A stretch of 64,000 nucleotides of DNA, from assembly GCF_029846715.1 (NCBI RefSeq), contig NZ_JARVWW010000004.1:269483-333482 (forward strand). Reading direction: 5' to 3'. The stretch's first letter is position 1, and each line of letters opens with the position of its first letter. Under the pieces are notes generated by a model. That model was given only the letters and a program-made list of their open reading frames with translations. It had not been told where the DNA came from and ran no database searches. This document shows, one piece after another, positions 8,514 to 18,847 of this stretch. The stretch is from Bradyrhizobium nivariense (lineage in GTDB: Bacteria; Pseudomonadota; Alphaproteobacteria; Rhizobiales; Xanthobacteraceae). The translations under genes and the position numbers were made by a program.

Positions 8514-10268
8514 CTACTGCCCCGCCGCTTCCGCGCCTCGTGTGCGTGGATCGGGCGCGCCGAGCGGCCCGTTGGCGGTCACCGCGATCGAATTCGCCGA
8601 CGTCTGCCCCATCGGCTCGACGATGAGGTGATCCATCGCCTTCAGCTCGAACAGGACATTGTCGGGAAAGCCGCTCTCGATCCGGACCTCGTCGGGCAGC
8701 CACTGGTGATGCAGCCGCGGTGCGGCCACGGCGGCTGCGACGTCCATCTTGTAATCGAGGACGTTGACGATCACCTGGAGCACGGTCGAGATGATGCGGC
8801 TGCCACCGGGCGAGCCCGTCACCAGCACCGGCTTGCCGTTCTTCAGGACGATGGTCGGTGACATCGAGGACAGCGGCCGCTTGCCGGGCCCGGGCAGGTT
8901 GGGCTCGAAGCCGACGAGGCCGTAGGCATTGGAAGCGCCGACCGCTGCGGTGAAATCGTCGAGTTCGTTGTTGAGCAGCACGCCGGTGCCGTCGGCGACG
9001 AGGCCGACGCCATAGCTGAAGTTCAGCGTATAGGTGTTGCTGACGGCGTTGCCGCTGCCGTCGACGACGGAAAAATGCGTGGTGTTGCTGCCCTCGCGCG
9101 GCGAGGTCGCGGTGGAAACGAGCTGCTTCGACGGCGTGGCGCGATCGGCGGAGATGGTTGCCCGCAGCTTGGCGGCGTAGTCCTTGGCGGTGAGCGTCCC
9201 GATCGGTGCGTTGACGAAGGCGGGATCGCCGAGATAGCGCGCACGGTCCGCATAGGCGCGCTTCATGGCCTCGATCAGCAGATGCAGCGAGGCCGGCGAT
9301 CCTTGCTTCAAATCGGCTAGCGGAAATCCTTCGAGGATATTGAGCGTCTCCACCAGCACCACGCCGCCGGACGACGGCAACGGCATCGACACGATGTCAT
9401 AGCCGCGATAGGTGCCGCGCACCGGTGCGCGGATCACCGCCTGATAGGATTTCAAATCGACCGGCGTCATGATTCCGCCCGCGTCCGACACAGCCTTGGC
9501 GAGTTTTTCCGCGACCGGCCCCTCATAGAAACCGCGCGGGCCCTGTGCGGCGACGGCCGACAACGTTTCGGCGAGATCGCTCTGCACCAGCCTGTCGCCT
9601 TCGCGGAGCGGCGTGCCATCAGGTCGCGAGAAGATCTTGGCCGAGGAGGGCCAGCGCACCAGCCGCCGGTGCCAGCCCGGCAGCGTGTCGGCCATATCGT
9701 CGCTGACGAGGAAGCCATCGCGGGCGAGCGCGATCGCGGGCTCGAGCAGTTGCGCCAGCGTGAACCGGCCAGAGCCACATTTTTCCAGGGCCAGCGCAAG
9801 ACCCGCGACGGTGCCGGGCACGCCGACGCCGAGCGCGGAATCCCGTGACTTCGCCGCATCGGGCTTGCCGTCGGCGCCGAGGAAAATTTGCGGCGTGGTC
9901 GCAGCCGGCGCCGTCTCGCGATAGTCGATCGTGATGTCTTCGTTACGCTCGGTGGAATGAATCACCATGAAGCCGCCGCCGCCGATATTGCCGGCGCGCG
10001 GATAGGTCACGGCCATCGCAAAGCCGGTCGCGACCGCGGCATCGACGGCATTGCCGCCGCGCCGCAGGATGTCGGCGCCGACCTGCGCAGAGATCTTCTC
10101 CTGCGCCACCACCATGCCGTGCTCGGCGGGAACGGCGTGCACCGTGTCGAGCGCGGGCGGCACATAGGCTCGCCGCGCATCCTGCGCGGTCGCGGTCGGA
10201 AGTCCGAACGCCAGAATGGCAATGAAGGCGAAAAACGTCCGCCGTGTCGAAAAAGACGACATCATCAA
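8514..10268 (-). CDS. ggt: Gamma-glutamyltranspeptidase
   Basis: The 584-residue protein has a signal peptide (about 1-28, ending TAQ) and the full GGT fold. The autocatalytic nucleophile Thr lies in SNTTHFSVVDGSGNAVS, and the small subunit carries PLSSMSPTIVLKNGKPV and TGSPGG. GGT is made as a periplasmic precursor that cleaves itself before the Thr and then hydrolyses glutathione and other gamma-glutamyl compounds. Length is normal for the family. The MFS gene downstream may be linked to it. Confidence 0.95.
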   Translation of the reverse strand: MMMSSFSTRRTFFAFIAILAFGLPTATAQDARRAYVPPALDTVHAVPAEHGMVVAQEKISAQVGADILRRGGNAVDAAVATGFAMAVTYPRAGNIGGGGFMVIHSTERNEDITIDYRETAPAATTPQIFLGADGKPDAAKSRDSALGVGVPGTVAGLALALEKCGSGRFTLAQLLEPAIALARDGFLVSDDMADTLPGWHRRLVRWPSSAKIFSRPDGTPLREGDRLVQSDLAETLSAVAAQGPRGFYEGPVAEKLAKAVSDAGGIMTPVDLKSYQAVIRAPVRGTYRGYDIVSMPLPSSGGVVLVETLNILEGFPLADLKQGSPASLHLLIEAMKRAYADRARYLGDPAFVNAPIGTLTAKDYAAKLRATISADRATPSKQLVSTATSPREGSNTTHFSVVDGSGNAVSNTYTLNFSYGVGLVADGTGVLLNNELDDFTAAVGASNAYGLVGFEPNLPGPGKRPLSSMSPTIVLKNGKPVLVTGSPGGSRIISTVLQVIVNVLDYKMDVAAAVAAPRLHHQWLPDEVRIESGFPDNVLFELKAMDHLIVEPMGQTSANSIAVTANGPLGAPDPRTRGAEAAGQ

Positions 10269-10364
10269 CTTCCGCCGCGGCCTCTAGCCAGTTCACACGC
10301 GCCGCTGCAATGCTATACGGTTTGCCCCAACAGAGGCAAAACTGTTCGTGATGAGGACTGCGTG

Positions 10365-11750
10365 ATGACGACGATCGCCCCGGATGCGCGCATGGCCGGC
10401 ACGCAGCGGACCTATCCGCCGCGCGCCGCCGTCGTCAGCTGGATCTTCTTCGACTGGGCGGCGCAGCCTTATTTCACGCTGATCACGACCTTTGTGTTCG
10501 CGCCCTATTTTGCCACCAGCGTTGCGCCAAATCCTGCCACCGGCCAATCGCTGTGGGGCTTTGCGATGGCCGCCGCGGGCCTCGCGATTGCGTTGATGTC
10601 GCCGGTGCTCGGCGCCATTGCGGATGCCTCTGGCCGCAGGAAGCCGTGGATCGCGGGATTCGGCGCAGTGCTGGTGCTGGCATCCTGCACGCTGTGGATC
10701 GGCAAACCCGGCGATCCCTCCATCATTCCGCCGCTGCTCACCGCGGTCGCGCTCGCCAGCGTCGGCGCGGAATTCGCTACGCTCTTCAACAATGCGATGA
10801 TGCCGACCCTGGTACCGCCGGAGCGTATCGGCCGGCTCTCCGGCACCGGCTGGGCGACCGGCTATGTCGGCGGCATCGTCAGCCTGATCATCGTGCTCGG
10901 CCTGCTCGGCGCCAATCCCGAGACCGGCCGCACGCTGCTCGGTTTTACGCCTCTATTCGGGCTCGATCCCGTCAGCCATCAGGGCGACCGCGCCGCCGGA
11001 CCGTTGACCGGGCTTTGGTTCATCATTTTCGTGACGCCGATGTTCCTGTTCACGCCGGACTATCCGGCGAAGCGCCCGGTGCGCGCGGCGCTGCACGAAG
11101 GTCTGTCGGAGCTGAAGCAATCGATCAAGGGTCTGCCGAAGCGGAAATCGCTTGCGGCGTTTCTGCTCGCCAACATGATCTACACCGACGGTCTGGTGTC
11201 GCTGTTCGCCTTCGGCGGCATCTATGCCGCGGGTACGTTCGGCTGGCACACGATCCAGATCGGCACCTTCGGCATCATGCTCGCGATCGCCGGCGCGTTT
11301 GGCGCGTGGCTCGGGGGCAAGCTGGACGATCGTCTCGGGCCGAAGCGCGTGATCGCCGGCAGCATGCTGGTCCTGCTGCTGGCGGTGGCGGCGATCTTGC
11401 TGGTCGACAAGGATTCGATCTTCTTCATCAAGGTCGCGCCGCCCGCGCCTGGCGGTGCATTGTTCGCCGCTGCGGCCGAACGCGCTTATCTGGTGCTGGG
11501 CTGTCTGATCGGTGCAGCCGGTGGTCCGCTGCAAGCCGCCTCACGCACGCTCCTGATCCGTCTCGCGCCGAAGGACCGCATCGCGCAGTATTTCGGTCTG
11601 TTCGCACTGACGGGGAAAGTGACGTCCTTCATCGGCCCGCTGCTGATCGGCGTGATTACCGCGGTGACAGCGAGCCAGAAGGCCGGCATGGCCGTGCTGG
11701 TGGTGTTCTTCGTCGCGGGGCTAGCGCTGTTGATGCGGGTGCGGGATTAG
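10365..11750 (+). CDS. MFS transporter, UMF1 (Atg22-like) family
   Basis: The product (461 aa from ATG 10365, MTTIAPDARMAG) is a polytopic permease with the UMF1/Atg22 signature SWIFFDWAAQPYFTLI in the first helix and PVLGAIADASGRRKPW after it. Bacterial members are uncharacterised exporters or amino acid carriers. The reading frame extends upstream to 9888, but that part is antisense to ggt. It is divergent from ggt with a 96-nt promoter gap and converges on purH across a palindromic repeat. Confidence 0.85.
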   Translation: MTTIAPDARMAGTQRTYPPRAAVVSWIFFDWAAQPYFTLITTFVFAPYFATSVAPNPATGQSLWGFAMAAAGLAIALMSPVLGAIADASGRRKPWIAGFGAVLVLASCTLWIGKPGDPSIIPPLLTAVALASVGAEFATLFNNAMMPTLVPPERIGRLSGTGWATGYVGGIVSLIIVLGLLGANPETGRTLLGFTPLFGLDPVSHQGDRAAGPLTGLWFIIFVTPMFLFTPDYPAKRPVRAALHEGLSELKQSIKGLPKRKSLAAFLLANMIYTDGLVSLFAFGGIYAAGTFGWHTIQIGTFGIMLAIAGAFGAWLGGKLDDRLGPKRVIAGSMLVLLLAVAAILLVDKDSIFFIKVAPPAPGGALFAAAAERAYLVLGCLIGAAGGPLQAASRTLLIRLAPKDRIAQYFGLFALTGKVTSFIGPLLIGVITAVTASQKAGMAVLVVFFVAGLALLMRVRD

Positions 11751-11759
11751 CCGCGCTTC

Positions 11760-11844
11760 GTAGCCCGGATGGAGCGAAGCGCAATCCGGGACGGTCTTTC
11801 CGCGGGACGACAACCCGGATTTCGCTGCGCTCCATCCGGGCTAC
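11760..11844. repeat. Intergenic inverted repeat, family B, between convergent genes
   Basis: The left arm GTAGCCCGGATGGAGCGAAG (11760 onward) and right arm CTTCGCTGCGCTCC-type sequence ending GGGCTAC (11844) form a long imperfect hairpin with 31-nt arms. It fills the gap between the UMF1 transporter and purH, where it could end both transcripts. A related copy lies at 28837-28911. Confidence 0.8.
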
Positions 11845-11858
11845 GTTCGTCGTGCGAC

Positions 11859-13451
11859 TTAATGCCTGAAATGCCGCGTTCCCGTGAACACCATGGCGAT
11901 GCCGTGCTCGTCGGCCGCCTTGATGACTTCGTCGTCGCGCATGGAGCCGCCGGGCTGCACCACGGCGGTGGCGCCGGCCTCGATGCAGGCAAGCATGCCG
12001 TCGGCGAACGGGAAGAACGCATCCGACGCCACCACCGAGCCCTTGGTGAGCGGCTCGGCGAGCTTCAGCTCACCCGCCGCATCCTGGGCCTTGCGCGCCG
12101 CGATCCGCGCTGAATCCACCCGGCTCATCTGGCCGGCGCCGATGCCGACGGTGGCGAGATCCTTGGCGTAGATGATGGTGTTGGACTTGACGTGCTTGGC
12201 CACCCGGAACGCGAACTTCAGATCGCGCATCTCCGAATCCGTCGGCGCACGCTTGGTCACGACCTTGAAAGTCATGTCGTCGACCACGGCGTTGTCGCGG
12301 CTCTGCACGAGCAGACCGCCCGCCACCGTCTTGGCAGTCAGGCCCGGCGCGCGCGGATCGGGCAGGCTGCCTGCGAGCAGCAGGCGCAAATTCTTGCGCG
12401 CGCCGATGATGGCGATCGCTTCTTCGCTGGCGTCGGGCGCGATGATCACTTCGGTGAAGATTTTCGTGATCTCGCGCGCGGTGTCGGCATCGAGTGCGCG
12501 GTTCATTGCGATGATGCCGCCGAAGGCGGAGGTGGAGTCGCAGGCCAGCGCCTTGCGATAGGCGCCGACGAGGTCGGAGCCTTCGGCGACGCCGCAGGGA
12601 TTGGCATGCTTGACGATGACGCAAGCCGCGGTGCGCTTGGCGTCGAACTCGCCGATGCACTCATAGGCCGCATCGGTGTCGTTGATGTTGTTGTAGGAGA
12701 GCTCCTTGCCCTGGAGCTGTCGCGCGGTCGAGACGCCGGGCTGCTTGTCGGGCGTCGCATAGAACGCCGCGGTCTGGTGCGGGTTCTCGCCATAGCGCAG
12801 CGACTGGATCAGCCTGCCGCCGAAGGCGCGAAAATCGGGCGCGTCGATCTCGAGTTGGCGGTTGAACCAGTTCGAGATCGCGGCGTCATAGGCGGCGGTG
12901 CGCGCGTAAGCCTTTGCGGCAAGCCGCCGGCGCAGCTTCAGCGTGGTTGCGCCCTTGTTGGCGGCGAGCTCGTCGAGCACCGCCTTGTAGTCCTCCGCCT
13001 CGACCACGACGGCGACGTCGTCATGGTTCTTCGCGGCGGCGCGGATCATCGCGGGGCCGCCGATGTCGATGTTCTCGATGCAATCCTCAAAGCCCGCGCC
13101 TTTGTCGACGGTCGCCTCGAACGGATAGAGGTTGACGACGAGGAGATCGATCGGCGCGATGCCATGCGCCTTCATCGCGTCCGCATGGTCCTTGTTGTCG
13201 CGGATCGCGAGCAGGCCGCCATGGACCTTCGGATGCAGCGTCTTGACGCGGCCATCCATCATTTCGGGGAAGCCGGTCAGCTCGGAGACGTCCTTCACCT
13301 TGAGGCCGGCCGCAGCGATCGCCTTTGCGGTGCCGCCGGTCGAGACCAGCTCGACATCATGCGCGGCAAGCGCCTTTGCGAAGTCGATCAGGCCGGTCTT
13401 GTCGGAAACGGAGAGAAGTGCGCGGGTGACGCGGCGGGGATGGTCAGTCAT
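11859..13451 (-). CDS. purH: Bifunctional AICAR transformylase / IMP cyclohydrolase
   Basis: The 530-residue protein (ATG 13451, [18 protein letters not shown]) has the N-terminal MGS-like IMP cyclohydrolase domain and the C-terminal AICAR transformylase domain with KHANPCG. It catalyses the last two steps of IMP synthesis using 10-formyl-THF, in the cytoplasm. Length is normal. The frame is open to 13532, but those 27 residues are not part of the family. The heparinase-like gene lies upstream on the same strand. The large open frames on the opposite strand (for example 12192-13664) are shadows of this gene. Confidence 0.97.
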   Translation of the reverse strand: MTDHPRRVTRALLSVSDKTGLIDFAKALAAHDVELVSTGGTAKAIAAAGLKVKDVSELTGFPEMMDGRVKTLHPKVHGGLLAIRDNKDHADAMKAHGIAPIDLLVVNLYPFEATVDKGAGFEDCIENIDIGGPAMIRAAAKNHDDVAVVVEAEDYKAVLDELAANKGATTLKLRRRLAAKAYARTAAYDAAISNWFNRQLEIDAPDFRAFGGRLIQSLRYGENPHQTAAFYATPDKQPGVSTARQLQGKELSYNNINDTDAAYECIGEFDAKRTAACVIVKHANPCGVAEGSDLVGAYRKALACDSTSAFGGIIAMNRALDADTAREITKIFTEVIIAPDASEEAIAIIGARKNLRLLLAGSLPDPRAPGLTAKTVAGGLLVQSRDNAVVDDMTFKVVTKRAPTDSEMRDLKFAFRVAKHVKSNTIIYAKDLATVGIGAGQMSRVDSARIAARKAQDAAGELKLAEPLTKGSVVASDAFFPFADGMLACIEAGATAVVQPGGSMRDDEVIKAADEHGIAMVFTGTRHFRH

Positions 13452-13614
13452 GAGCAAGATCCTCTGTCTGAAGGAGTAATGCCCAGGCGCGCGGCAGCTA
13501 TGTCCCGCGCTTCCCGATGGTGCTCCATCCAAGGTCGCCAGTCGCGCGAGCGAGGGCTCGATAGCAGTTTTTGGCCGCTTTCACAACGACGAGATGGGGC
13601 CGAATCGCGCGCGT

Positions 13615-15372
13615 TTACAGCGGAAGTTCCGGCTCCCGCCGCGCATTTCTGCGGGCATTGGTGACCGCCGGCGAGGCGGTGGAGCGGACAAAGCTCCAGC
13701 GGATCGAGGATGCCTGTCGCGCATCCTGCCGGATCACGATTTGCGCGGTGCGGCGCGGTCCGTCATTGCCGGCCAGGAACACGCTGTCCTCGAGGTCGAC
13801 CTTGTCGTCGAGCGCCTCGAAGGTCCAGACGTCACGGTTCGGCAGCACCAGCATGACGCCGCGGGCATCGGACAGCCGGCTCGCCTTCACCGCCGGGTGC
13901 AGATGGAAGCGCACCGCGAAATCGGCATCCGTGCCCTTGAAGCGCCCGCCCTGCGGCGGCGACAGCGTGTCCTCGCCGTCGATGCGCGCGCCGTCATTGG
14001 CGATCATCAGCACGCGGCGCTGGATTGCGCCGAATTTGGCGAGATAGCCATCATGCGACGTCGTGAGCAGCGTGCCGTTCTGCACGATTTCGCGATAGCT
14101 CTCGACCTCGACCGGGCCGCTGGTGACGGGAGCGCCGTGCAAGAGCCGCTTCATCGCCGACATCTCCACGAACTGGCATGACGAGGTGTCGTGATAGGTC
14201 AGCGTCGAATGCGCCGCCGTGCCGCGTGCGAACGGCCGCCAATTGTCGCGGCCCGTGGTCGGCATGCCGCAATTGGTGACGATGCGGCTGATGCCGGAGG
14301 ACAGTTCGAACGACAGGCAGCCGGCATGGGCGTCGTGGCTGACGCCGGCCGGCGGCGGCGGGCCGGTGTCGATGATCAGCGTGGTCTGGCCGGCATCGAG
14401 GCGCTGGAAGCCGGTATGCGGCATGTTCGCCATCGGCGCGCCGTGGGTGTCGTCATAGGCAAGCAGCGTCGCGAGCAGGTCCGATGGCGTTGCGCTCATG
14501 CCGTTGAACAGCGCGAAATTGCCGTCGCCGTGGCGGAAGAAGCGCAGCATCGGCATCATGCGGTCGATCGCGTTGAGCAGCGCGGGCGGCGGCGCGATGT
14601 TGCGCGCGGCAAAGGTCTGCCGCAGTGGCAACAGGTCGATCAAGAGCTCGATCAGCGCGCCCGGGTTGCGCGAGATATGCCCGCCGTCGGGCAGGATCTG
14701 CCGCTGCAATTCATCCGAGAGCTTTTTCGAGGTGCTGCGGATGTGACTTGCCTGGTTGGCGAGGCACAGCGCCGCATAGCACAGCGCGATCAGCACCTGG
14801 AGCTTCGGCACCCCGTCGGGAATGTTGACCATGGTGTAGCGCAGGAAGCGGATCTCGCGCGCCAGCGCGCGCAGATAGCGGCGGTAGAATTTGTTGTCGG
14901 TGTCGTTGAGCACCAGCGGCGCCTGCGACAGCAGGGAGATCACGCGTCGCGCCAGCACGTCGGCGCGTCGCGCGACGGCACGGCGCTTGCTGGCAGGGTT
15001 GGCGATCCAGTCCTCGATCAGCGCGCGCGCATTCGCGCGCGTCAGCGCGGTGTCGGCGGCGCGCAAATGGCGCAGCCAGCCGAAGCCGAGCAGCGCAACC
15101 TCCCAATCCTCCGACGGCGGCTCGAGATCGAAGATCGAGCGGCCGTGGCAATTGACGATCTTGCCGGCGAAGACGAAGCGGCCGGCATAGATCTCGGCGG
15201 CGCGGGTCGCATCCGCGGTGCGCAAGTCATGCGGCGCAATGATCAGCCGGTCGGTGCGGCCGGGCCAGACCCGCGAAAGGGCCACGGAACCGCCGCTCGC
15301 GCGCGCGAGCATGTTCCGCGCGAAGCGGTTCATCACCAGTGTCGAGATACGTCTGCGTTGAGCGACCGACAC
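13615..15372 (-). CDS. Heparinase II/III family protein
   Basis: The 585-residue product has an alpha-helical N-terminal toroid-like part (about 100-330) and a beta-rich C-terminal part of the heparinase II/III family. The C-terminal part includes GCLSFELSSG, RDNWRPFARGTAAHSTLTY and VRFHLHPAVKASRLS. I see no signal peptide, and the N-terminus (MSVAQRRRISTLVMNRFARN) is basic. In Rhizobiales, homologues are conserved beside rsmB and purH; their substrate is unknown, with a role in polysaccharide breakdown inferred from fold only. The start is a GTG at 15372 with AAGGCAAGG upstream; an ATG 13 codons later is an alternative. Confidence 0.8.
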   Translation of the reverse strand: MSVAQRRRISTLVMNRFARNMLARASGGSVALSRVWPGRTDRLIIAPHDLRTADATRAAEIYAGRFVFAGKIVNCHGRSIFDLEPPSEDWEVALLGFGWLRHLRAADTALTRANARALIEDWIANPASKRRAVARRADVLARRVISLLSQAPLVLNDTDNKFYRRYLRALAREIRFLRYTMVNIPDGVPKLQVLIALCYAALCLANQASHIRSTSKKLSDELQRQILPDGGHISRNPGALIELLIDLLPLRQTFAARNIAPPPALLNAIDRMMPMLRFFRHGDGNFALFNGMSATPSDLLATLLAYDDTHGAPMANMPHTGFQRLDAGQTTLIIDTGPPPPAGVSHDAHAGCLSFELSSGISRIVTNCGMPTTGRDNWRPFARGTAAHSTLTYHDTSSCQFVEMSAMKRLLHGAPVTSGPVEVESYREIVQNGTLLTTSHDGYLAKFGAIQRRVLMIANDGARIDGEDTLSPPQGGRFKGTDADFAVRFHLHPAVKASRLSDARGVMLVLPNRDVWTFEALDDKVDLEDSVFLAGNDGPRRTAQIVIRQDARQASSIRWSFVRSTASPAVTNARRNARREPELPL

Positions 15373-15489
15373 GCCTTGCCTTGATGGGGGAGAAGATTCC
15401 GACGAATCCTTATTAATCCCAAAATCGGACGGCCGACACCACCTTGAACGGCGCGAATCAGCGCCGTGGTTGCAAAATCCAGTGCAAAA

Positions 15490-16836
15490 TCAGGATTTAA
15501 CGAGCCGGGCCGCGAAAAATCCGTCAAGCCCGCCGAGCTTGGGATCGGCGTTCGGCAGATGGCTGGGCAGGGTGCGCAAATCGCCCTCGGCGGTGATGAT
15601 CTCGCTGAGCCCCGACACCTCGGACGCATCGATTGGGACCCGGCGAAGCGCAGGCTCTGCGGCCAGCAGCGCAGCTACCGCATGCTCGCCCTCTTCGGGT
15701 TCCAGCGAGCAGGTACAGTAGACCAGCGTCCCGCCGCGCTTGAGCAGCGAGACCGATTTTCGCAGCAGCCGCTGCTGGAGCGTGGTCATGGCGGGGATGT
15801 CGGATTCCTGCCGGAGCCAGGACACATCGGGGTGGCGTCGGATCGTGCCGGTCGAGGTGCAGGGCGCATCGATCAAGATACCGTCGAAAGCCTCGGCTGG
15901 TCCGGCCCATTCCACGGCGTCGGCGACGACGGTCTCGGCCTGGAGCGACAACCGCGTCAGATTCTCGCGCAGGCGCGCCACCCGGGCGGGCGAGCGGTCG
16001 ATGGCCGTGACATGCGCGCCGGCCTGCGCCAATTGCGCGGTCTTGCCGCCGGGAGCGGCGCAGAGATCGGCGATGGATTTGCCGGCGATGTCGCCGAAAA
16101 GCCGGGCCGGCAGCGCGGCGGCGGCGTCCTGCACCCACCATTGTCCTTCGGCGAAGCCAGGAAGCATGGTCACCGCGCCGTGCAGCACGGTGCGCACCGA
16201 TCCGGTCGGCAGCACCTCGCCATGTAGCCGGCTCGCCCATTGCGCGGCGTCCGACTTCACGGTCAGATCCAGCGAAGGGTCGTGGCTGAGCGCGAGCGCC
16301 ATGTCCCTTGCGACTGTCTCGCCGTAATGCGCGCTCCAGCGCGCGAGCATCCAAGGCGGCAGGTCCAGCGACTGCGCGGCAACCTCTTCCACCAACGCCT
16401 TGCCCTCGCGCGCGCAGCGGCGCAGCACGGCGTTGACGAGGCCGGCATAGCGGGCGGCGCGGCGGTCGGACTGCACGAGGCGAACGGAGAGATCGACGGC
16501 GGCGTGATCGGGCACGTCCATCCAGAGGATCTGGGCGGCGCCGATCAACAGCGCGCTCTGCGCACGCGGTGCATCGGAGGGAATGCCCTTGTCGAGCAGG
16601 CGGGACAGCACATGGCCGAGCGTGCCGAGCCGGCGCAGCACGGTGGCGACCAGGCGCCGCATCAGCGCGCGGTCGCGGTCGGCGAGCGTCTTCAGTCCAG
16701 GATGGGCGCCGCTGCCGTCGAGCTGCTCGTCAAGCGTGCGATGCTTGTGCAGCACGCCGTCGACGATGTCGGCGGCAATCCGCCGTGCCGCAAGACCGGG
16801 CACTTCGGATGGAGGGGCGAAACGTTGAGATGGCAT
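15490..16836 (-). CDS. rsmB: 16S rRNA cytosine-C5 methyltransferase RsmB
   Basis: The 448-residue protein (ATG 16836, MPSQRFAPP) has an N-terminal NusB-like RNA-binding domain and a C-terminal Rossmann methyltransferase domain. SAM binding is shown by DLCAAPGGKTAQ, and the two catalytic Cys motifs by DAPCTSTG and YCTCSLEPEEGE. RsmB methylates C967 of 16S rRNA. A start at 16884 would add 16 residues. The heparinase gene follows 117 nt downstream on the same strand, and the DUF1674 gene is divergent. Confidence 0.93.
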   Translation of the reverse strand: MPSQRFAPPSEVPGLAARRIAADIVDGVLHKHRTLDEQLDGSGAHPGLKTLADRDRALMRRLVATVLRRLGTLGHVLSRLLDKGIPSDAPRAQSALLIGAAQILWMDVPDHAAVDLSVRLVQSDRRAARYAGLVNAVLRRCAREGKALVEEVAAQSLDLPPWMLARWSAHYGETVARDMALALSHDPSLDLTVKSDAAQWASRLHGEVLPTGSVRTVLHGAVTMLPGFAEGQWWVQDAAAALPARLFGDIAGKSIADLCAAPGGKTAQLAQAGAHVTAIDRSPARVARLRENLTRLSLQAETVVADAVEWAGPAEAFDGILIDAPCTSTGTIRRHPDVSWLRQESDIPAMTTLQQRLLRKSVSLLKRGGTLVYCTCSLEPEEGEHAVAALLAAEPALRRVPIDASEVSGLSEIITAEGDLRTLPSHLPNADPKLGGLDGFFAARLVKS

Positions 16837-17023
16837 GCGGAAACAAGGTTCTGAGCGAGCGGCAGTCCGCCGCAATGGGCGCATGCCTTGAGAAAATGAT
16901 CTCTGGCACGCGAATATGCCGAATGTAAGAATCGCTTCCGGGTTTTTCAGCCCTTTCGGAGCAATTTCAGGAATGCGTTATTGGGCGTCGCGCCGCGGGC
17001 CGTCCTGCGCTAGAAAGCCGACG

Positions 17024-17269
17024 ATGAGCGACCAGCCTCCCGTTCCCGACCGCAAGCAGCTCACGCCGGCCGCCCAGCGTGCGCTGGCCGAAGCCGAAGC
17101 GCGCCGGCAGGCTGCGGCGGTCCAGGCCAGGAACGATGCCAAGGACGACGCCAAGGACGATGCCAGCAACGGCGGCAAGGCGGCGCCAAAGGAGTTGCAG
17201 GGGCCAAAGGGACCCGAGCCGACCCGCTATGGCGATTGGGAGCGCAAGGGCATCGCTTCCGACTTCTGA
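17024..17269 (+). CDS. DUF1674 protein, SDHAF4-like succinate dehydrogenase assembly factor
   Basis: This is a small 81-residue protein whose C-terminus EPTRYGDWERKGIASDF matches the DUF1674/SDHAF4 signature. The mitochondrial family member binds free flavinated SdhA and helps assemble complex II; the bacterial role is inferred from that. The N-terminal half is charged and low-complexity (KDDAKDDA repeat). I start at ATG 17024 (MSDQPPVPDRKQ); longer upstream extensions are not conserved-looking. It is divergent from rsmB and convergent with cysN/C. Confidence 0.8.
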   Translation: MSDQPPVPDRKQLTPAAQRALAEAEARRQAAAVQARNDAKDDAKDDASNGGKAAPKELQGPKGPEPTRYGDWERKGIASDF

Positions 17270-17320
17270 GTTCTGTGCCGGATCGGCCGGATGATGCCGG
17301 GCAAGGCCGGTCCCGGCCCG

Positions 17321-18847
17321 CTACAGATAATCATGCTCCCGGAGATAGCGGATGATGCGCTCGCAGGCTGCGTCGGTCGACAGTTCCGACGTGTCGACGA
17401 TGATCTCCGGCGCCTGCGGTGCCTCGTAGGGATCATCGATGCCGGTGAAACCCTTCAGCTCCCCTGCCCGTGCCTTGCGATAGAGGCCCTTCGGATCGCG
17501 GCGCTCGCATTCGGCGAGCGGGGTCGCGACATGGATCTCGATGAACTCGCCCGCCTCGACCCGCTGGCGCGCCAGCTCGCGCTCGCTGCGGAACGGTGAA
17601 ATCAGCGCGACCAGCGCGATGATGCCGGTATCGACGAACAGCGCCGCGATCTCCGCGACGCGCCGGACGTTCTCCGTCCTCTCCGCGTTGGAAAAGCCGA
17701 GGTCGCGGTTGATGCCGTGGCGGAGATTGTCGCCGTCGAGCAGCGCGGCATGGCGTCCGAGTTCGGCAAGCCTGCGGTCGACGAGATCGGCGATCGTCGA
17801 TTTGCCGGCACCGCTGAGGCCCGTGAACCAGAGCACGCAGGGCCGCTGCTGCTTGAGTCGCGCTCGCACGGATTTGTCGACGGCAAGCCGCTGCCAATGA
17901 ATGTTGGTGGCGCGACGAAGCGAGAGGTCGATCATCCCCGCGGCCGCGGTGCGGTGGCTGATCGGATCGACCAGAATGAAGCTGCCCATGTCGCGGTCGT
18001 CGCGATAGGCCTCGAACACCAGCGGGCGGTCGAGGCTGAGCTGGACGTGGCCGATCTGGTTGGCGTCGAGCGTGGCTGCGCTTTCCCGCGCCATGGTGTC
18101 GATGGCGATGCGATGCCTGAGCGTCGTGATCACCGCGCCGGTCGAGGCGGTGCCGCATTTGAGCAAATAGCGCCGGCCCGTGACCATGGCCTCGTCATCG
18201 AACCAGACGAGATGGGCGGCCAGTTGATCCGAGACCAGAGGCGCGGGTCCCGCCGTCAGCACGTCGCCGCGGCTGACGTCGATCTCGTCCGCCAAAGTAA
18301 GCGTCACCGATTCGCCCGCCAGAGCCCGGTCGCGCTCGCCGCCGGGCGTGAGAATGCGCGCGACTTGCGTGCGACGGCCCGACGGCTGCACGGCGATGGT
18401 CTCGCCGGTCGCGATCGTACCGCTGGCGATCCGCCCGCAGAAGCCGCGAAACTCCGCATGAGGCCGGTTGACCCATTGCACCGGCAGCCGGAACGGCCGC
18501 TGCGAGACGTCGCCGGCAACGTCCACCGATTCCAGATAGGCCGTGACCGTCGGCCCGGTGTACCAGGGCATCCGCGCGCTCGCGGCGACGATGTTGTCGC
18601 CGTCGGGCGCAACGACCGGGATGCATTGGACCTGGGAGATCCCGAGTTGACCGGCCATGGTCAGATATTCGGCGGTGATGGCCGCGAAGCGGTCGCCGTC
18701 GAAGCCGATCAGATCCATCTTGTTCACGGCGAGCACGACGTGGCGGATGCCGAGCAGCGACAGGATGTGGCTGTGGCGCCGCGTCTGCGTGATCACGCCT
18801 TTGCAGGCGTCGACCAGCACCACGGCGAGATCGGCGTTGGAGGCGCC
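17321..18847 (-). pseudogene. cysNC: Truncated cysN/C (sulfate adenylyltransferase subunit 1 / APS kinase)
   Basis: From GASNADLAVVLVDACKG onward this matches the CysN/CysC fusion: the G4 box NKMD, the EF-Tu-like beta barrels, then a complete APS kinase domain with P-loop GLSGAGKST, DGDNLRHGIN and FIEIHVATPLAECERRDPKGLY. It lacks roughly the first 110 residues of CysN, including the GTPase P-loop and DTPGHE box. The sequence joins directly to the start of cysD at 18848-18850, out of frame. Any product would need to start at GTG 18823 (500 aa). The kinase part could still work; sulfurylase GTPase activity should be lost. Called a pseudogene for the CysN part. Confidence 0.85.

Noticed and set aside
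9888..10364. Upstream extension of the UMF1 transporter frame
   Set aside because: It is antisense to ggt and does not resemble the transporter family; the ATG at 10365 begins at the expected first helix.
12192..13664. A 490-residue open frame antisense to purH
   Set aside because: It lies opposite a clear housekeeping gene, is rich in Arg/Ala/Gly as expected for the complement of high-GC coding DNA and has no family motifs.
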